Positions 35,100 to 46,690 of a DNA stretch of 64,000 nucleotides are shown in pieces (position 1 is the first letter of the stretch; the number at the start of each line of letters is the position of its first letter). Below the pieces are notes generated by a model. The model made no database searches and had not been told where the DNA came from. It saw nothing but the letters and a program-made list of their open reading frames with translations. The stretch spans positions 1 through 64,000 of the forward strand of contig MU008196.1 in assembly GCA_010909165.1 (NCBI GenBank). Direction: 5' to 3'. Position numbers and translations under genes: made by a program. Source of the stretch: Anthoceros angustus (taxonomy: Eukaryota > Streptophyta > Anthocerotopsida > Anthocerotales > Anthocerotaceae).

Positions 35100-35740
35100 A
35101 CGGTTTTGGACGAGGTACCACGCCAAGAGGACCTTGACCAATCTTGTCCTCTAGGCGGTGTGCATTTGCAGATTCAACCAATCAACTCGCAGACACGCAA
35201 TCAACTGACATCGAACAGCCGAATCTTAGGTTACATGTACCACTGCAGTCGATGGCGGCCACCACCAAGCAACCTTACCTTGTATGGAGAGGGGAAGGCA
35301 TGAGGACCCCCATGAATTTGTTGAGCGCTTTGAGCAGCTGACATTTGCAAACCAGAAGCGGGTGATGCACAACAGGCTTCAACTGCTCTATGGAGTTCTT
35401 CTGGGAGGTCCAAAGAAAGTGGTATAGGCGAGTACCTCAAGTCAGCCACACCAACCACCTTTGAAGAATTAAAAGAATGCCTCTGTGAGAGGTTTAGGGG
35501 ATTGACTAAGGGCTACGTGTTGTCCAAGCTTGAGAGGTTACAAAGAGAGAGGAAGGAAACCTTGCAAGCGTATGTTGAGAGGTTTCATAGCCACGGATCG
35601 GTGGTCCTCATTCGGAGTTGCTGTGCAATACGGTTTCGCATGGGTTCTAAGATGGGAAGATTAAGCAGCGGAGAAGAATTTGGGCAAACCTATCAAAGGC
35701 GCAAATTAACTACGAGGAATCTAACTCGCAGGAGATGAAG
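35100..35740 (+). pseudogene. Ty3/gypsy gag (capsid region)
   Basis: Internal domain between LTR1 and LTR2. In three frames it reads YLVWRGEG, HEFVERFEQL, TFEELKECLCERFRGL, KGYVLSKLERLQRERKETL and YVERFHS, the pattern of the retrotransposon gag capsid family (helical core ending in a QxxxETLxxYVxRF motif). Gag forms the virus-like particle that packages element RNA. A basic leader (34905-35100) precedes it. 35740-36200 is Glu/Lys/Arg-rich and could be the gag tail; no zinc knuckle is visible. Frameshifts occur about every 100 bp. Confidence 0.65.
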
Positions 35741-36439
35741 AAGGCCGAGGAAGGAAGAGAAGTCCAAACTAAAGAAAGGACATGAGAAGTTCTCAGAGAG
35801 GAGAAAGATTCCATAGGATTCCTTGAGGAAAACATAGTGAGAAAGAGTCATCAGATGAGGAGCGTGCCAGAAGGGAAAAGAAGAAATCAAGGGGTGAGGT
35901 GGAAGGAAAGAAGGGTCGTATGCGGGAGAACAAAGAGCTGGCAAGGGCGAAAACAAGAGGCGTTGTATGCGAAAAAAAATGCGGAGCAAGCAAGGAAGGA
36001 GGCTGAGGTGGCAGCCAAGAAAGTGGACACATCAGGAGAAACGGATGGAGAAGATAGATTCCCTTTCGCGCACATCTCATGGTCTGAGGAGGAACATGAT
36101 TATCGGAGAGATATCCCACACACGACATTAACTGTGGGTTGTTATGGTGTAATCGCCGACGTGACCTAGGATTTTGATGGAAGAAGGAGGGGAGCGGGCG
36201 CAGGAACAACCGGATGAGGAAAATGGAATGGGCATCACGCCGCTCACCCTAAGATCCGCTTAGAGAATGGGGCATGCGAGAAGAGCCGCTAGAGCCGTGA
36301 GGAAGGTTTGGGGTCGTTCCGCACCGTGAGAGCGGAAGGGTACAGCGGATGAAGTCAAAGGATGTTGAGGTACTCCCGTGAAAAGTGCTCAAATTCTCCA
36401 AAGCAATGAGTTGTGGCTTGAGGGGGGCATGAAACAGCT

Positions 36440-36800
36440 GAGTTCATGTCTTCACTTTGCCTCAAACCGATGAAGGGTATAACCAAGGAGTGGGGAGAGC
36501 ATAAGATCGACCGAATCGAGCAATGGAAGGATTCCATGGTAGTTCGATCGATAAGAGACAACCGGAGATTCCTCGATTGGCGAAGGTTGATAAAGTCACC
36601 AAGAGGATCATTTTCCGCTGCCCTTCATACAATATCCTAGATCCGTCGGCAGTGTGATGGCTTATTCCTTCTTAGATGGGTACTGGATATAACAAGTGCA
36701 TCTCGTGTGAGTGGCCACCACAGCCTTTTACAACGGAGAGGTGGAACGAGACCGGAGGATGACTTTCCCGATGAGACCGCGGGCCAGTAAGTGAGGGCGC
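36440..36800 (+). pseudogene. Ty3/gypsy reverse transcriptase fragment
   Basis: The frames read RFLDWRRLIK, DHFPLPFIQ, AYSFLDGY and then a Thr-Ala-Phe block, in the order found in palm motifs leading up to motif B of gypsy reverse transcriptase (usually LDGYSGYNQ followed by KTAF). The catalytic YxDD block is not present; the sequence degenerates after 36800 and about 380 bp later the polypurine tract begins. Most of pol has therefore been deleted, so the element cannot have been autonomous in this form. Confidence 0.6.
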
Positions 36801-37164
36801 AGAGGCCAACCCAATTCAAGAGGGGAAGGGAGACGAGATGGCCTCGAATGAGAAGGGGAGAAAGAGCTTCACAACCGACGATCTGGAAATTTGTGAGTAT
36901 CCGGCACCGCCAAATTCTCAAAACCTCTCTAAGGTACAAGAATCATCTCGTCATTACATGACGCTGTAGAAGACACAAGACCAAGTTATATCGAATGGGA
37001 CCGGACGGTAAAAACGTTATGACAAATAGTGTGGATGGGTCCGCTCATGGTCCCGGAGGTTTTCCACAATGGTTCCATCCACCGCAGATTGAATGGTCGC
37101 TTTGCCAACCGTAGTTGGTTGGCGAGTTGAAAAGTATTATCAAGTTGGCGAGGACGCCAACAAA

Positions 37165-37178
37165 TGAGAAGGGGAGTA
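37165..37178 (+). promoter_or_regulatory. Polypurine tract of the gypsy element
   Basis: 'gagaaggggagta' directly precedes the TG of LTR2. Such tracts prime plus-strand DNA synthesis in LTR retrotransposons; the position is exactly as expected and fixes the element's orientation as plus. Confidence 0.75.
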
Positions 37179-39219
37179 TGTGGAAGACCACATGTACACT
37201 AACCTCCCTCGACTTGGTTTGAATGTTTTTTTGTTTTTCTTATGTTTTGTGTGATGGAGTGCTTAGGAAATGTCCGAGGCAAGGCCTTTTATACTAAAAT
37301 GGTCCTTGGCCCATGACAATATTACTTTACAAATAATTAGTCCTTGGGCCTCGAACTGAATATCAAAGTTAGAAGGTCCTTGACCTTGGGATTTTAGGAA
37401 TAAAATTGTCTATAAGGTGGGGATCCTTCATTCAAGAACATGTGAACAAGTGGAGACGCCTGCACCTCCGGAGAAGTTCAAGAAGCTAGCGGAGAGGTAT
37501 AAGCGGAGAGAGGTGAGGCTAGGGCCAGGTCAAGAGAGAGAGCCAAGAAGGGCGAGTGCACAGTCAAATACCACTGGGGAGCCACCAGCGAAGCACACCA
37601 CGGTGGAGCCACACCGCATGAAGCACCACCACGGTGGTGGAGCCGCCACCGTCATGAAGAAGGACCCAAGGTGGGGAAGCCACCGTCAGAGCGCCAGAGG
37701 AGGGGATGCAACCCCTCAGATTCTGTGAAGCAACCAGGATTGTCCAGGAGCCGCATACCTTCACAAAGTTGTGCTCGAGGAAATGAGCAAGGCGGAGGCT
37801 AGAGCATGGATGGAGGAACGCACTTGGCTGTCCAAATGATGAGGAGCGAGGAAACGCGCAGGGGCGTGACGGCGCCTCCTAGGAGGAGTGAAGGGACCCT
37901 GATAGCGGGAGTGAGGTGGAGATATTAAGGAGGATCTTCGGATCAGGCGTGGTAGGAGAGAGGGGAACACCCATGGGCCGTAGGGTAGGCGCCACATGAG
38001 GCGGGCGCTACTGATTTTAGAGGGGAGCGCATCATAGGTCGTGAGGCTTTCACTTGGATTAGAGGATAAGGTGCTAGGAAGCTTGTGAACCCAGTAGATA
38101 CCCGAATTGGTAGGCTGTGGTAGGTTAGCCATCTTTAGACACCGGAGGTAGGTTAGCCATCTTAGACACCGGGAAAGTGAGCTATGGGCCGGGCGATGTA
38201 TAAGAGACCCTTGTCTCTCTAGACAATTTCTGTGTGAGCTCCGTGTGTCGAATTTGTGCGCGTGGTTGGTTGGAGACATCCAATCGATGATGGCCGATTG
38301 CAGGTCCTCCACAAGAGGGCCGGGAGATCCCCGGATGGTCGAGCCGAGTGACCAAGCTCCGCCGGGTGACTAGTGGTGAAGGGTGCTCAATGCATAGAGA
38401 GGGAAATTCCCAGGGACCGGGTGAGATCGCTGCAAAGGAATCGCCTGTGGAGCCGACTCAGTTGTTTTTTTCCTTTCCCAACCCTGCCTAACCAGATTGT
38501 CTAATTCTAAGGAGGGGTCCAGGTGGCCTGTGGGGGGGTCTCGTGGTGGCCTGGAGGGGTCCCATGTGGCCCAAGAGAGGTCCGTGGTGGCATGAGAGAG
38601 GAGGATCCGTGGAACATCTGTGCGTGGTGGTAAGGAGGTCCGGGTGGCCCGAGAAAGGGAGCGAGGGTATTCATGTGTGGTAGAGTGGGAGGTTCTGGAA
38701 AAAAGGGAAAGGAGAGAGTGTGCCAGTGAGGGGAGTATGCGGACTTTGAGAGAAACGGGAATGTTAGAAAGGGGAGGCGGAGCTATGAGATCGGTGGGCG
38801 ACGCCGGAGTGAGGCCTCGTGGTGTTCATGGTCATGGTGCCTAACTCGAACGCGAGCGCTCTGTGGAGTGAATTAGAGTAGGTGACTTAGGGTGTGTGCT
38901 GCGAAATCATAACCTTAGAGACCACGCCAGTGGAGGGTGACCACAGATAGTCACGACACGCTAAGGCTGGCGCCATGTGGTTGAATGAAATCACCACGGG
39001 TGGCGAACCCCCACCTCATGGGTGACCAGCCTTCCACTCTGTGGCCTGGTATTGATTATGGGTTCGTGGGTAGGACTCGTAGGAGGACTAAGACCCATAG
39101 TTTTAGAATATCATCTTGACACAAAACCATTCCCTTGGGATCGAATCCTAGGACTATAACGACATAGAGGTAAATGTGGCCTCCTTTGCTAGCCTTCTGG
39201 ATGCAAAACCCATTCCACA
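37179..39219 (+). mobile_element. 3' LTR (LTR2) of the Ty3/gypsy element
   Basis: Starts TGTGGAAGACCACATG after the polypurine tract and ends CCCATTCCACA. Segment order agrees with the longer insertion at 54313-59239 (start; gag-like coiled-coil tail at 37450-37730; 'gtataagagaccc' at 38200; end block), so this LTR, not LTR1, has the ancestral order. Relative to that insertion it lacks about 3 kb after position 260. It contains CCACGGTGG palindromes at 37595-37660. Confidence 0.8.
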
Positions 39220-41370
39220 CGCATTTCCTTGGTTCACTTAACCGAAGGCGCTTAGCCTTGAATGCGCATGCCATGTCGATGGCACCATCACCATAAATGG
39301 GTCCGGACCGGTGGTGGCTACCTTCCGCCGTCAGCGATCCTTTCACCTCGTTGATCGTTAACTTTCCACCTCTTCATTACCCGCTCTGTGCCAAAGTTCT
39401 CCTCAAACCCGCTTACTTCTTTTACATATGGGTTGATCTGTGAGCTCTCACACAAGCGTGCATCACGAATTTCTTTTTTTCTTTGGCCCTTCGCTTTACC
39501 ACGGGCTTAACAAGATAATATTTGAAGCGGCCGAATATACATCAAGCGCTTTTGACGTGAATATACGCTGAACTGGTTTTTGATGGGCATTGAAATGCCA
39601 TATTTAAGCATACCGCAAGAAGGCACACAATTAGGGTGTCGAGAGAAGTTTATATCTTCGCCCAGTGGTAGACAAAAGGTTTCCTTCTATAGGGGCGACC
39701 ATTGTTTTCGGAAATGATGCCCATGTTGTTAATCCATGCGATTCGTTAAACAACGAAATGAACATGGACGATCATCTCTCGTAGTAGCATCAAGGGAATG
39801 CATACGGCTATTTCTATATTCGCTATACATCCCATCCAGATACCGGCCGACGCCTTTGTGCACAATGAGGGTATGAAGACCCTAAACATACCATAAGTGA
39901 CATTGGCACCGCATGCGGGCGCCCAAGTCATGCCCAATGGTTACGTGCCTTGGCCGGGATGCGCCAAGATTCATGGTCTTTGGCAATGAATGCTGGACAA
40001 GACACCTCCTTCTTCTAAGAAACTACGAACGTAATGGCTTCTCCGACCGCTCAACGCCTGGATGACACCTAAGCAAGTGGCTAAGAAACCACCAAGCGTG
40101 ATGGCTTCTCCGAGGCTAAAAAACAAGGAGCATGGAGGAGCATAGGGCATGAAGAAGAAGAAGAAAGATGAGGGTGAGGGCCGGCATGCCGCCTTCATTC
40201 AACATATATACTTTATGTTTTGGGAATATTCAACATGGGAAAGTTAATGAAGTGGTAAGACTAGGGATTATAATGGAGAGGTCTTGGGTCTGTTGTTTGT
40301 TTTAGGCGATGCCGCCTTTAAAAATAAAATTTTCCTAAATGGAGAGGTCTTGGGTTCAAGAGAGCCCTTTAAAGATAAATTTTTCCTAGTGTGTAGGGAA
40401 TATGGATTGAAATGAGAGAGATTATAATATGACGTTACTAGTTCAAGTCATGCTTTTTATTTTGGCCAGCATAGTTTATGCTGTCTATTTTGGCCAGATA
40501 GTTTGTGTAAAAGTGATAGATAATTGCTCGGTTTCAAATCTCCTTATTCTAGTAATTCCTAATCTTGGACTCAAAATCATGGAAATTATTTTCAAATTTC
40601 AACGGTTTCTAAGCACTGCTTGAAATTACCCATGCCCTAATATTCATGATTGCAAATTGCACCGAATCGAACGGTGAAGAGAGACATGACACGCCAAGTT
40701 TCTTCCCTCTTCTCGAGCTCACCGCAGCCATGACTATCTTTCTACGGAGGTCATAGCAATTGAACACGATTTTGTGTGTAGACACCATCTTTGTGAGCGA
40801 CCAAGTGCATCGTCATCGGAAGTGTCAAAGGTAGTGTGTTCTTTCTCATTCTCTTGCGCGAGCAAGCGACACATGGCCTAATGAATGTAAGTCATAATGT
40901 GCATGGGTGCACGATGTGGTTGTAAGCCCTAGTGTTAATGCGGACGCATGCACATCGGGCGCCACAGTAAAACTTATCTAAGGACGCCGGCATGCCGCCC
41001 CTATGGAGGAGCATAAGAGCATAGGGTGCTAGCATATTGGTGCCTTCATTAGTATAACCCTAACCCTAGGGTTAGAGTTTAGGGTCTAGACTTGTTTTGT
41101 TTCAGAAGGCGGGTTAGGCACTGTGGGTCGAGGGTTACATCTTGTTATGTTGAAGTTTGTGTTAGGTAGCATGATGCCGCCTCCGATCGAATCCTTTCAT
41201 GAGTAACGCCAGTGGCCGATTTTGATCCGTCCATGACACCCTATTGTAAACATGTCGGAGGGGCTCAAGATGGGCAGTAAGTCGGCGCCAACCACCATAC
41301 CTGATGTGTATTGCTCTTACAAATGGATTGAAATTGTAATCCAAGGAATACCACCTACCCCAAATAATCA
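39220..41370. other. Intergenic stretch without recognisable genes
   Basis: Low-coding DNA. Short duplications are present: 'gatggcttctccga' recurs at about 40033 and 40100, and 'ggagaggtcttgggt' with flanking 'ttttccta' recurs at about 40276 and 40340 (a ~68 bp tandem copy). GC-rich 'gcatgccgcc' stretches recur near 40185 and 40990. Open frames of 60-96 codons show no similarity I can name. Confidence 0.45.
41056..41085. repeat. Head-to-head interstitial telomere-type motif
   Basis: AACCCTAACCCTAGGG is followed by TTAGAGTTTAGGGT: two CCCTAA-type units facing inverted TTTAGGG-type units, an imperfect palindrome of plant telomere repeats. It is only about 30 bp long. Confidence 0.6.
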
Positions 41371-41453
41371 AAAATGCTTAAATATGCAATAGTTACCGCT
41401 AAGATTTGCGCAAGAGGGTTTTTGATTTCAAGCGGTCTCAGATATTCACCGCT

Positions 41454-42560
41454 TCAAATATTATGGTGTTGCTTCTTCTTCTTATTTTTGTGGCGGGTTT
41501 CCTTCTCCTCCGTAGAGACTTCGGACTCTTCCTCGGAGATCTCCTCCTCTTCCTCCGAAGTAACCTCAGTCTCTTCACCCTCCTCCTCCGAGGGCTCTTC
41601 CTCTTCAGACTCCGAACTCCGTCTCTTCTTTTTCTTCTTCCCTCCTTGAGTCATCCTCGTCCTTCGTTGGTGCATCGATTCTTCGTAGTTCTTTGCTGCC
41701 CGGACCGCCTTACTCACATCCTTCTTGGCGAGCAACAGCACATGCTTAGCCATTGGCTTAGGTAGGCTGGGCCCATGTAACCACCGCATCGCCTCGCATG
41801 GTGGTGTGTGGGTGCTTGGCCCCGTGAGGGCGTAGGAACCGCTCAAGATGTATGATCCCAACTTCTCCGCTTTTTCCTCGCCTGTATTCTCGAGCTTGGA
41901 TGATTTAGCTCTTCCCGGTCGGGTTTATCTCCCCACGTGAATCTCTTCAAGAAGGCATCCTTCAGCGCTTCAAAGGTCGCAGGGGGCTCTCGGCCGGTAA
42001 GACTTTCTCCGGTACCACCGAGCCGGGCCGCCTGGCTGACCTTTGAAACAGCTTGAATGAGCTGCGACGTCCAAGCCTTCCTCTCCGTAGTTCGGGCTTG
42101 AGAGACGAACTCTTACCTAAGGTTTCCGTGATCCCTCTCCTTCTTTCCCCAAAGAGGGAGTATAAGCTTGCTTGTCGACGTTGCCAAGCCGCCATCGCCA
42201 CGCCAACAAATGTGTTGTTGAGGATTCACCGCGTCCCCTTACCATCAATACCGGGACTTGTACTACATCCTCCTCACGGTCCGATAAATCTGTTATGTTT
42301 TCCCCGCCTACCGAACCCTCACGTTGAGCTTGCCGCCTCGCCCCAGCCCGAGCTTTGCCTACCTGCTCACATGACGTCCGGCTCACTCACAATGATCTGC
42401 CTAACCACCTCACGCCCCCACGATTCACCTTACCTTCACACTATGCTACGGAATCCATTCATTCCTCTGCAACGGGCGCCTGAATCGTGGGCGCAACTTT
42501 CACCGACTACCAGCCCAGCCGCCAAGACAATCCCGTGGTTTGTCGTTGTAGCAAGGGGTC
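41454..42560 (-). pseudogene. Ty3/gypsy-type gag with acidic tail
   Basis: On the minus strand, 42200-41900 reads in shifting frames WYRRKSYRP, FEALKDAFL and WGDKP, the end of a retrotransposon gag capsid domain (usually WY..LP..SI..F.ELK..FL..F). A 135-codon frame (41861-41454) follows, whose second half alternates Lys-rich (GGKKKKKRR) and Glu/Ser-rich runs (EEEEPSEEEGEETEV), a disordered acidic tail. No zinc knuckle is seen. The 204-codon plus-strand frame over 42053-42667 is antisense to this gag. No LTRs for this element are visible nearby. Confidence 0.5.
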
Positions 42561-42800
42561 CGCTCCCAAGAGAACATGATAGGCTCCATTTGGCGCTGCT
42601 TTCAACCGATTCTCACCCTAATGTTGCGACATCATTTGACTCAAGTGTACCTGCCTTTCACGACTAACTACTCTTAATGTTCCACCGAACAGTCTGTGGC
42701 CAAACGCTTAAGGACCTGCTCTCACGTCTGCATTCCTATTAGTCCGTTCCTCGTCCGTCTAATCCGCTCTCCTCACCGCTCTCAATACACTCATTGTTCT
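42530..42800 (+). repeat. Block H-related repeat
   Basis: It matches 53990-54245 in order: 'tcgttgtag', 'ccaagagaa', 'ggctaactac'-like, 'ccaaacg.ttaagga.ctgct', 'cactcatt' and 'ttgg.gaaa'. A shorter match to its first part is at 9490-9530. The open frames are conserved in part between copies. Confidence 0.6.
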
Positions 42801-43018
42801 TGGGGAAAGATTTCAAATTTAGGAGATGCAGATCAATTACAAAGAAAGTAATTACATTGTATTATATCTGAAAGAACACACACACGCCTAAACATGAAAC
42901 ATCTTAAATGACGAATGAACAGACATGCCTTTTCATAACGACGTAACCCTAATGAAACGCTACTTGTGGTATGGGCTTAAACTAATATAATTGCTAAACC
43001 CTAATCATGATTCCAACA
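42795..43018 (-). mobile_element. Possible solo or partial Ty1/copia LTR, minus orientation
   Basis: Read on the minus strand it starts TGTTGGAATCATG and could end CCCCAAGAACA. Purine-rich 'aaaggaagatatg' precedes the start, as a polypurine tract would. The left end overlaps block H homology, so that boundary is uncertain, and I see no target duplication. Confidence 0.35.
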
Positions 43019-43244
43019 CATATCTTCCTTTACTCCCACTTGTTGGTCATGATTCCTTGCATGTTCAGTCTTCTGGGTCTACTGCAGGCTGCCCGTGGAC
43101 TGATGTTTAGCTGGGTATCTTAAATCTTCAAGCACCATAGCCACCTGCTCTCGTCCTCAGTTACGCTTCACCTTGAACGTAAAGGAACAAGAGATGCTTC
43201 TACCGCATAAGCCCTCTGGGCAGTGAAGAAGGCGTAGATGAGGT

Positions 43245-43262
43245 GCTGCGGTTTATATACCG
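43245..43262 (+). promoter_or_regulatory. TATA box upstream of the small broken gene
   Basis: 'ggtttatataccgttg' lies about 80 bp before the ATG at 43332, a normal plant spacing for a TATA box with a short leader. Confidence 0.5.
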
Positions 43263-43331
43263 TTGTTCTTCATTTCTCACCACTCCTCCCGAGGCCAATC
43301 GAACTTAAGAATTGCACACCTCCTTACCGCC

Positions 43332-43742
43332 ATGGCTTCTTCAGATTCTGAGTCTGACACAGCTCCCAAGCGCCGCCTCCAGCAGCGCGATGCCCTAGGA
43401 AGGTTCGCTACTGCAAGAGTGCGTAGGGATAACTACTAACACTGATCTGGAGCCGCAGCAATGCACAGTACCTAAAGAACACCCAAAGAAGCAAGAGAGA
43501 AGAGCTTCTGGAGGCCGAAAGGAACCACCAAAGAGGTCCTTGAGCAGCGCAAGATCGCCGCCGCCCTCAATACCAATCACGACATGGGTGGCCCTTCAGC
43601 TCCCCGAGCACCAAAGACCAACGCAAAGGCTACTGTGAGGGATCTGAACCTGGATTTTGCTTATTACGACGATGAGTCTAGCTGGGCTGCAGTGCCCGTG
43701 AAGTTCTTTAGCTTCCAGCGACAAGAACGAGAAGACCAGTGA
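43332..43742 (+). pseudogene. Small broken gene, MASSDSESD protein, unrecognised
   Basis: ATG at 43332 opens MASSDSESDTAPKRRLQQ, a Ser/Asp-rich then basic N-terminus, and runs 35 codons to a stop. Coding then continues in a second frame (EPQQCTVPKEHPKKQE) and a third (VLEQRKIAAAL, then DLNLDFAYYDDESSW and VKFFSFQRQEREDQ) to TGA at 43740. The frames return to the starting phase, so total length is 137 codons. It may be the N-terminal part of a gag-like protein, but no domain is recognisable. The copia LTR begins 66 bp downstream. Confidence 0.4.
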
Positions 43743-43807
43743 TTGTGAGCTCGGCACCGCTAAGCATCCCCCGTTTCTCCAATCGTATAAAAGTCCTCGG
43801 CCGGGCT

Positions 43808-43991
43808 TGTTGGAATAACTTAGGGTTATTTATATAACCACTCCTTAGGGTTAAATAGCTAGGGTTACCGAAAGGTCACTTAGAGAACAAGACATATGTA
43901 TATAAGATATTCTCTTTGACCGCAATTATTATGATGTTTTATTTCCATGTTTTCCTAGTCTGTTGTCCTAGCGATTCTAAGCAAATTGACA
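43808..43991 (+). mobile_element. 5' LTR of a Ty1/copia element
   Basis: It starts TGTTGGAATAACTTAGGG, contains TATA-like 'tatgtatataag' about 85 bp before its end, and ends '...aaattgaca' directly before a tRNA-Met primer site. The 184-bp length is typical of small plant copia LTRs. No matching 3' LTR is present in the window; the element is truncated at about 51865. Confidence 0.8.
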
Positions 43992-44003
43992 TGGTATCAG
44001 AGC
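43992..44003 (+). promoter_or_regulatory. Primer-binding site for initiator tRNA-Met
   Basis: TGGTATCAGAGC is the standard plant copia primer site, complementary to the 3' end of initiator tRNA-Met, and starts reverse transcription. It abuts the LTR end. Confidence 0.9.
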
Positions 44004-44069
44004 ACCAGGCTTTGATATTTGATCCTAATCTAATCTGCTTTGTTTTTCAAAATCTGATGTGGTAGATGC

Positions 44070-46690
44070 ATGTAGTGCAAGGGTTGATTGGGCACAAAAC
44101 CCAGTAACCATTTCCCATGGCCCCTGGTTCATGTGACCGACAGTCCTTCACCACCTACATGACCACATTAGCTATAGATCAGAAATAAAAAGCAGATCGT
44201 ATGAAAAAGACTTCGCTGCACCGCACTAACGTCAGGTAGCATGCGCATGTATGCTAATTTTAATTACAAAATGCTCAGAAGTTTGTGCAAACGGAAGTAG
44301 GAGCTATAACAACTTTATCACAGAGAGGTTCATCAGTAGAAAAGTGGATTGCTCTCGGCTGGCCGCGGGCTTGCTCTCCAGGTTCCTCTATCGATACGAT
44401 TTCCCATGCCCCGCATCCGCACTCGCTACCAAGAAACGGCCGTGAAATAGACTCCAGTAGCCAAGCATACCTTCTACACCCAAACAAAGTCAGATTCCAT
44501 CAGTTCGGTAACAACAATCAGGCTAGTTGGCTGCATCCACTGTTCGTGAAGACTCATGGATGCCTGAATGGCCTCACCGTCATCTCACGGAAATGCGGAT
44601 TCCGCTTTGTAACCCCAATTAATCGATCACCAAGACCGCAGTTGGTGCTATTCCAATACACTATCAGAATCAGGCTTGGTAAGCAGCCAAATCCTTCGAC
44701 ATCCACAAGAAATCAAGGCACAGATTTACCACTCCTAGCAAAGAGACCGAAGGGCGCCTTGTTTTTGAAGAAGAATCTCCAAGGATTCGGCCTTGCCTGC
44801 AGAACATCATTTTCCTCGATGTTGGCACACGATTTCTACCTCATCCCCTGCCTCAACGCACCTCTGCTACGCAAAGTTAAGAGTGGGAGATGTGAAGGGT
44901 CGCCAGCTCACTATCACGGGCGGGCACAGAATTTGGAAGACGCCACTGCATGTGGATTGGTGTGACTCCAAGATCTTTGTGTGCCTCTTCAACCGCCCTT
45001 CCGTGAGAAGATGTGTAACCTTCCAAGAGTTGCCAAGACCTTGAAGTCCATCAGCCTTTACCTTTCTCACGCCTACTAATCCCGGAAAGCATCCACCATG
45101 GCCTTAAACCCGTGAGATTTTACCACCTGACTTTACAGGTAAATCACCGGGCTGCTTATTAGGTGCCATTGGTGCGGCGCTCAAGGCCGTCATCTTTCAA
45201 GTGGCTCGCGCTAACAGCCCATCGCCTCCAATTGCCCCTCCACCATCCGAGACATCCGGGCCAAGCATCGGCATCAACCACACAAGCCGCTTACATCTAC
45301 GCATGCCACAACATAGAGCCATGGTACCTCACTTCAGCATCTCGGCATGCAAGGAACCGGAACTATGGCATCATACCTTCCTCGCCACATCAGCAGGTTT
45401 TTACAACGATCGCAGCTTTGAGTTGGCTTCGAATCTCTCTACCTATACTAGGAGCGACCCATAATCCACCGCCAAGGGAGGAGTCACGTGAACTTTTCCC
45501 TCGATTCTATGATGTGACTTTATGGACAAGCCCGGCCTTTTCAACATTTATATCTCAGAAGGGGTGAATATCCGAACCCCTTCCGTGAAATGAAAACCCT
45601 CTTAACACATTACACATCCAAATATGCATTTTATCTCTTTTAAAGAAAGGTCCACCATGTTCCAACGAGGTATTGAGAAAACCGATTCGCACAACATAGA
45701 CATCAAAATCAGAGGGCGCGGCGCCGGCGCCTTTTCATTGTTTCTTTGGAACAAGGAAAACTGAAGACATCAATTGCCTCAATGCAACGGGTCCATAAGT
45801 GATTGCGAACTAAGAGAAGCAGCAGATGCACATGACATGAGAACACTAAGCCTACTCCCTAGGGCTAACTTGGGACTCAGACGGGCTAGAGCAAACTCAA
45901 TCCATCAATAGCTGATTAATGCGCCCACTTCCTCTTCTCTCTCCCCAAGGCCCTTGTGTCTTCGCTTAGTCGTGTGTCCGCCGTGGGTCGGAAGGCTGCC
46001 AAACACTATCCAAGGATTGCTGTCCCTCCAAAAGGGCTCAGCTTTGGTCTTCAAGCATTTTAAGGAAACCACTTGCGCCAGGTGGAGTCCTTCGCCGATA
46101 CACACCTCCTTTGCCTGCACTGCGCAAGTCCTCTGGGCCTCTAATGTCAATTCTTCAAGATCCGGCAAAACCTCATACCCATGGATCCGTTGTGGAATAT
46201 ATCCCGCACATCTCAAGTCACCTCAATAGAGGGCATGCTAGCGCCTTAAATGGCCGTGCCATGCGCCCATAAAATCAACAAGACTAGTTTTTCACACCTC
46301 TACAAGACTCGAACCCATGACCTATCATGTACATATTTCCAAACCACTTGAGTAACTATCCTAGGTTGAAACATTAGAAGCACTAATTATTTATTTTATA
46401 AATGGCAGCCCATGAGGAGAACATGCATGGGAGGGCGCCCGCGCCCATGTACAAGGCTTGTTAGGCGAGGGGCCGCGCCCATGTACAAGGCTTGGGAAGG
46501 GCACGGCCATTTCTTTATGGATGTGTATATTGAAACTCCTCTCATGCCATGGTTGCACACATTTTCAAAAACACCTATGGACCTATTTTCATTCATTCAT
46601 TCGTCTGTACTATGATGCCTTGTTCTCGAAGAATATATGGGCATGTTCGGTGCACCAAATGAAGCATAGCATTACTTTGAGGATCGTGAA
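44070..46690. other. Unassigned sequence inside the copia leader
   Basis: A copia leader is normally short, so the 3.7 kb between primer site and gag must be mostly inserted DNA. Its right part (46690-47780) matches the transposon at 27-28.3 kb. This left part does not match it recognisably. Its longest frame is 226 codons (44285-44965, plus), with continuing coding-like sequence VKGRQLTITGGHRIW near 44900. A 103-codon minus frame lies at 46216-45905. A short tandem repeat with 'gcgcccatgtacaaggcttg' occurs at 46443 and 46477. None of these is recognised. Confidence 0.3.

Noticed and set aside
32799-39219. A 5-bp target duplication around the LTR1-LTR2 element
   Set aside because: Left CGTAC and right CGCAT do not match; with the indel noise in this window no call is justified.
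42053-42667. 204-codon plus-strand frame
   Set aside because: It is antisense to the gypsy gag with the FEALKDAFL block, which is the better-supported coding strand.
46396-46615. Overlapping 66-67 codon frames on both strands
   Set aside because: They result from a short GC-rich tandem repeat ('gcgcccatgtacaagg') and show no conservation with the other transposon copy.
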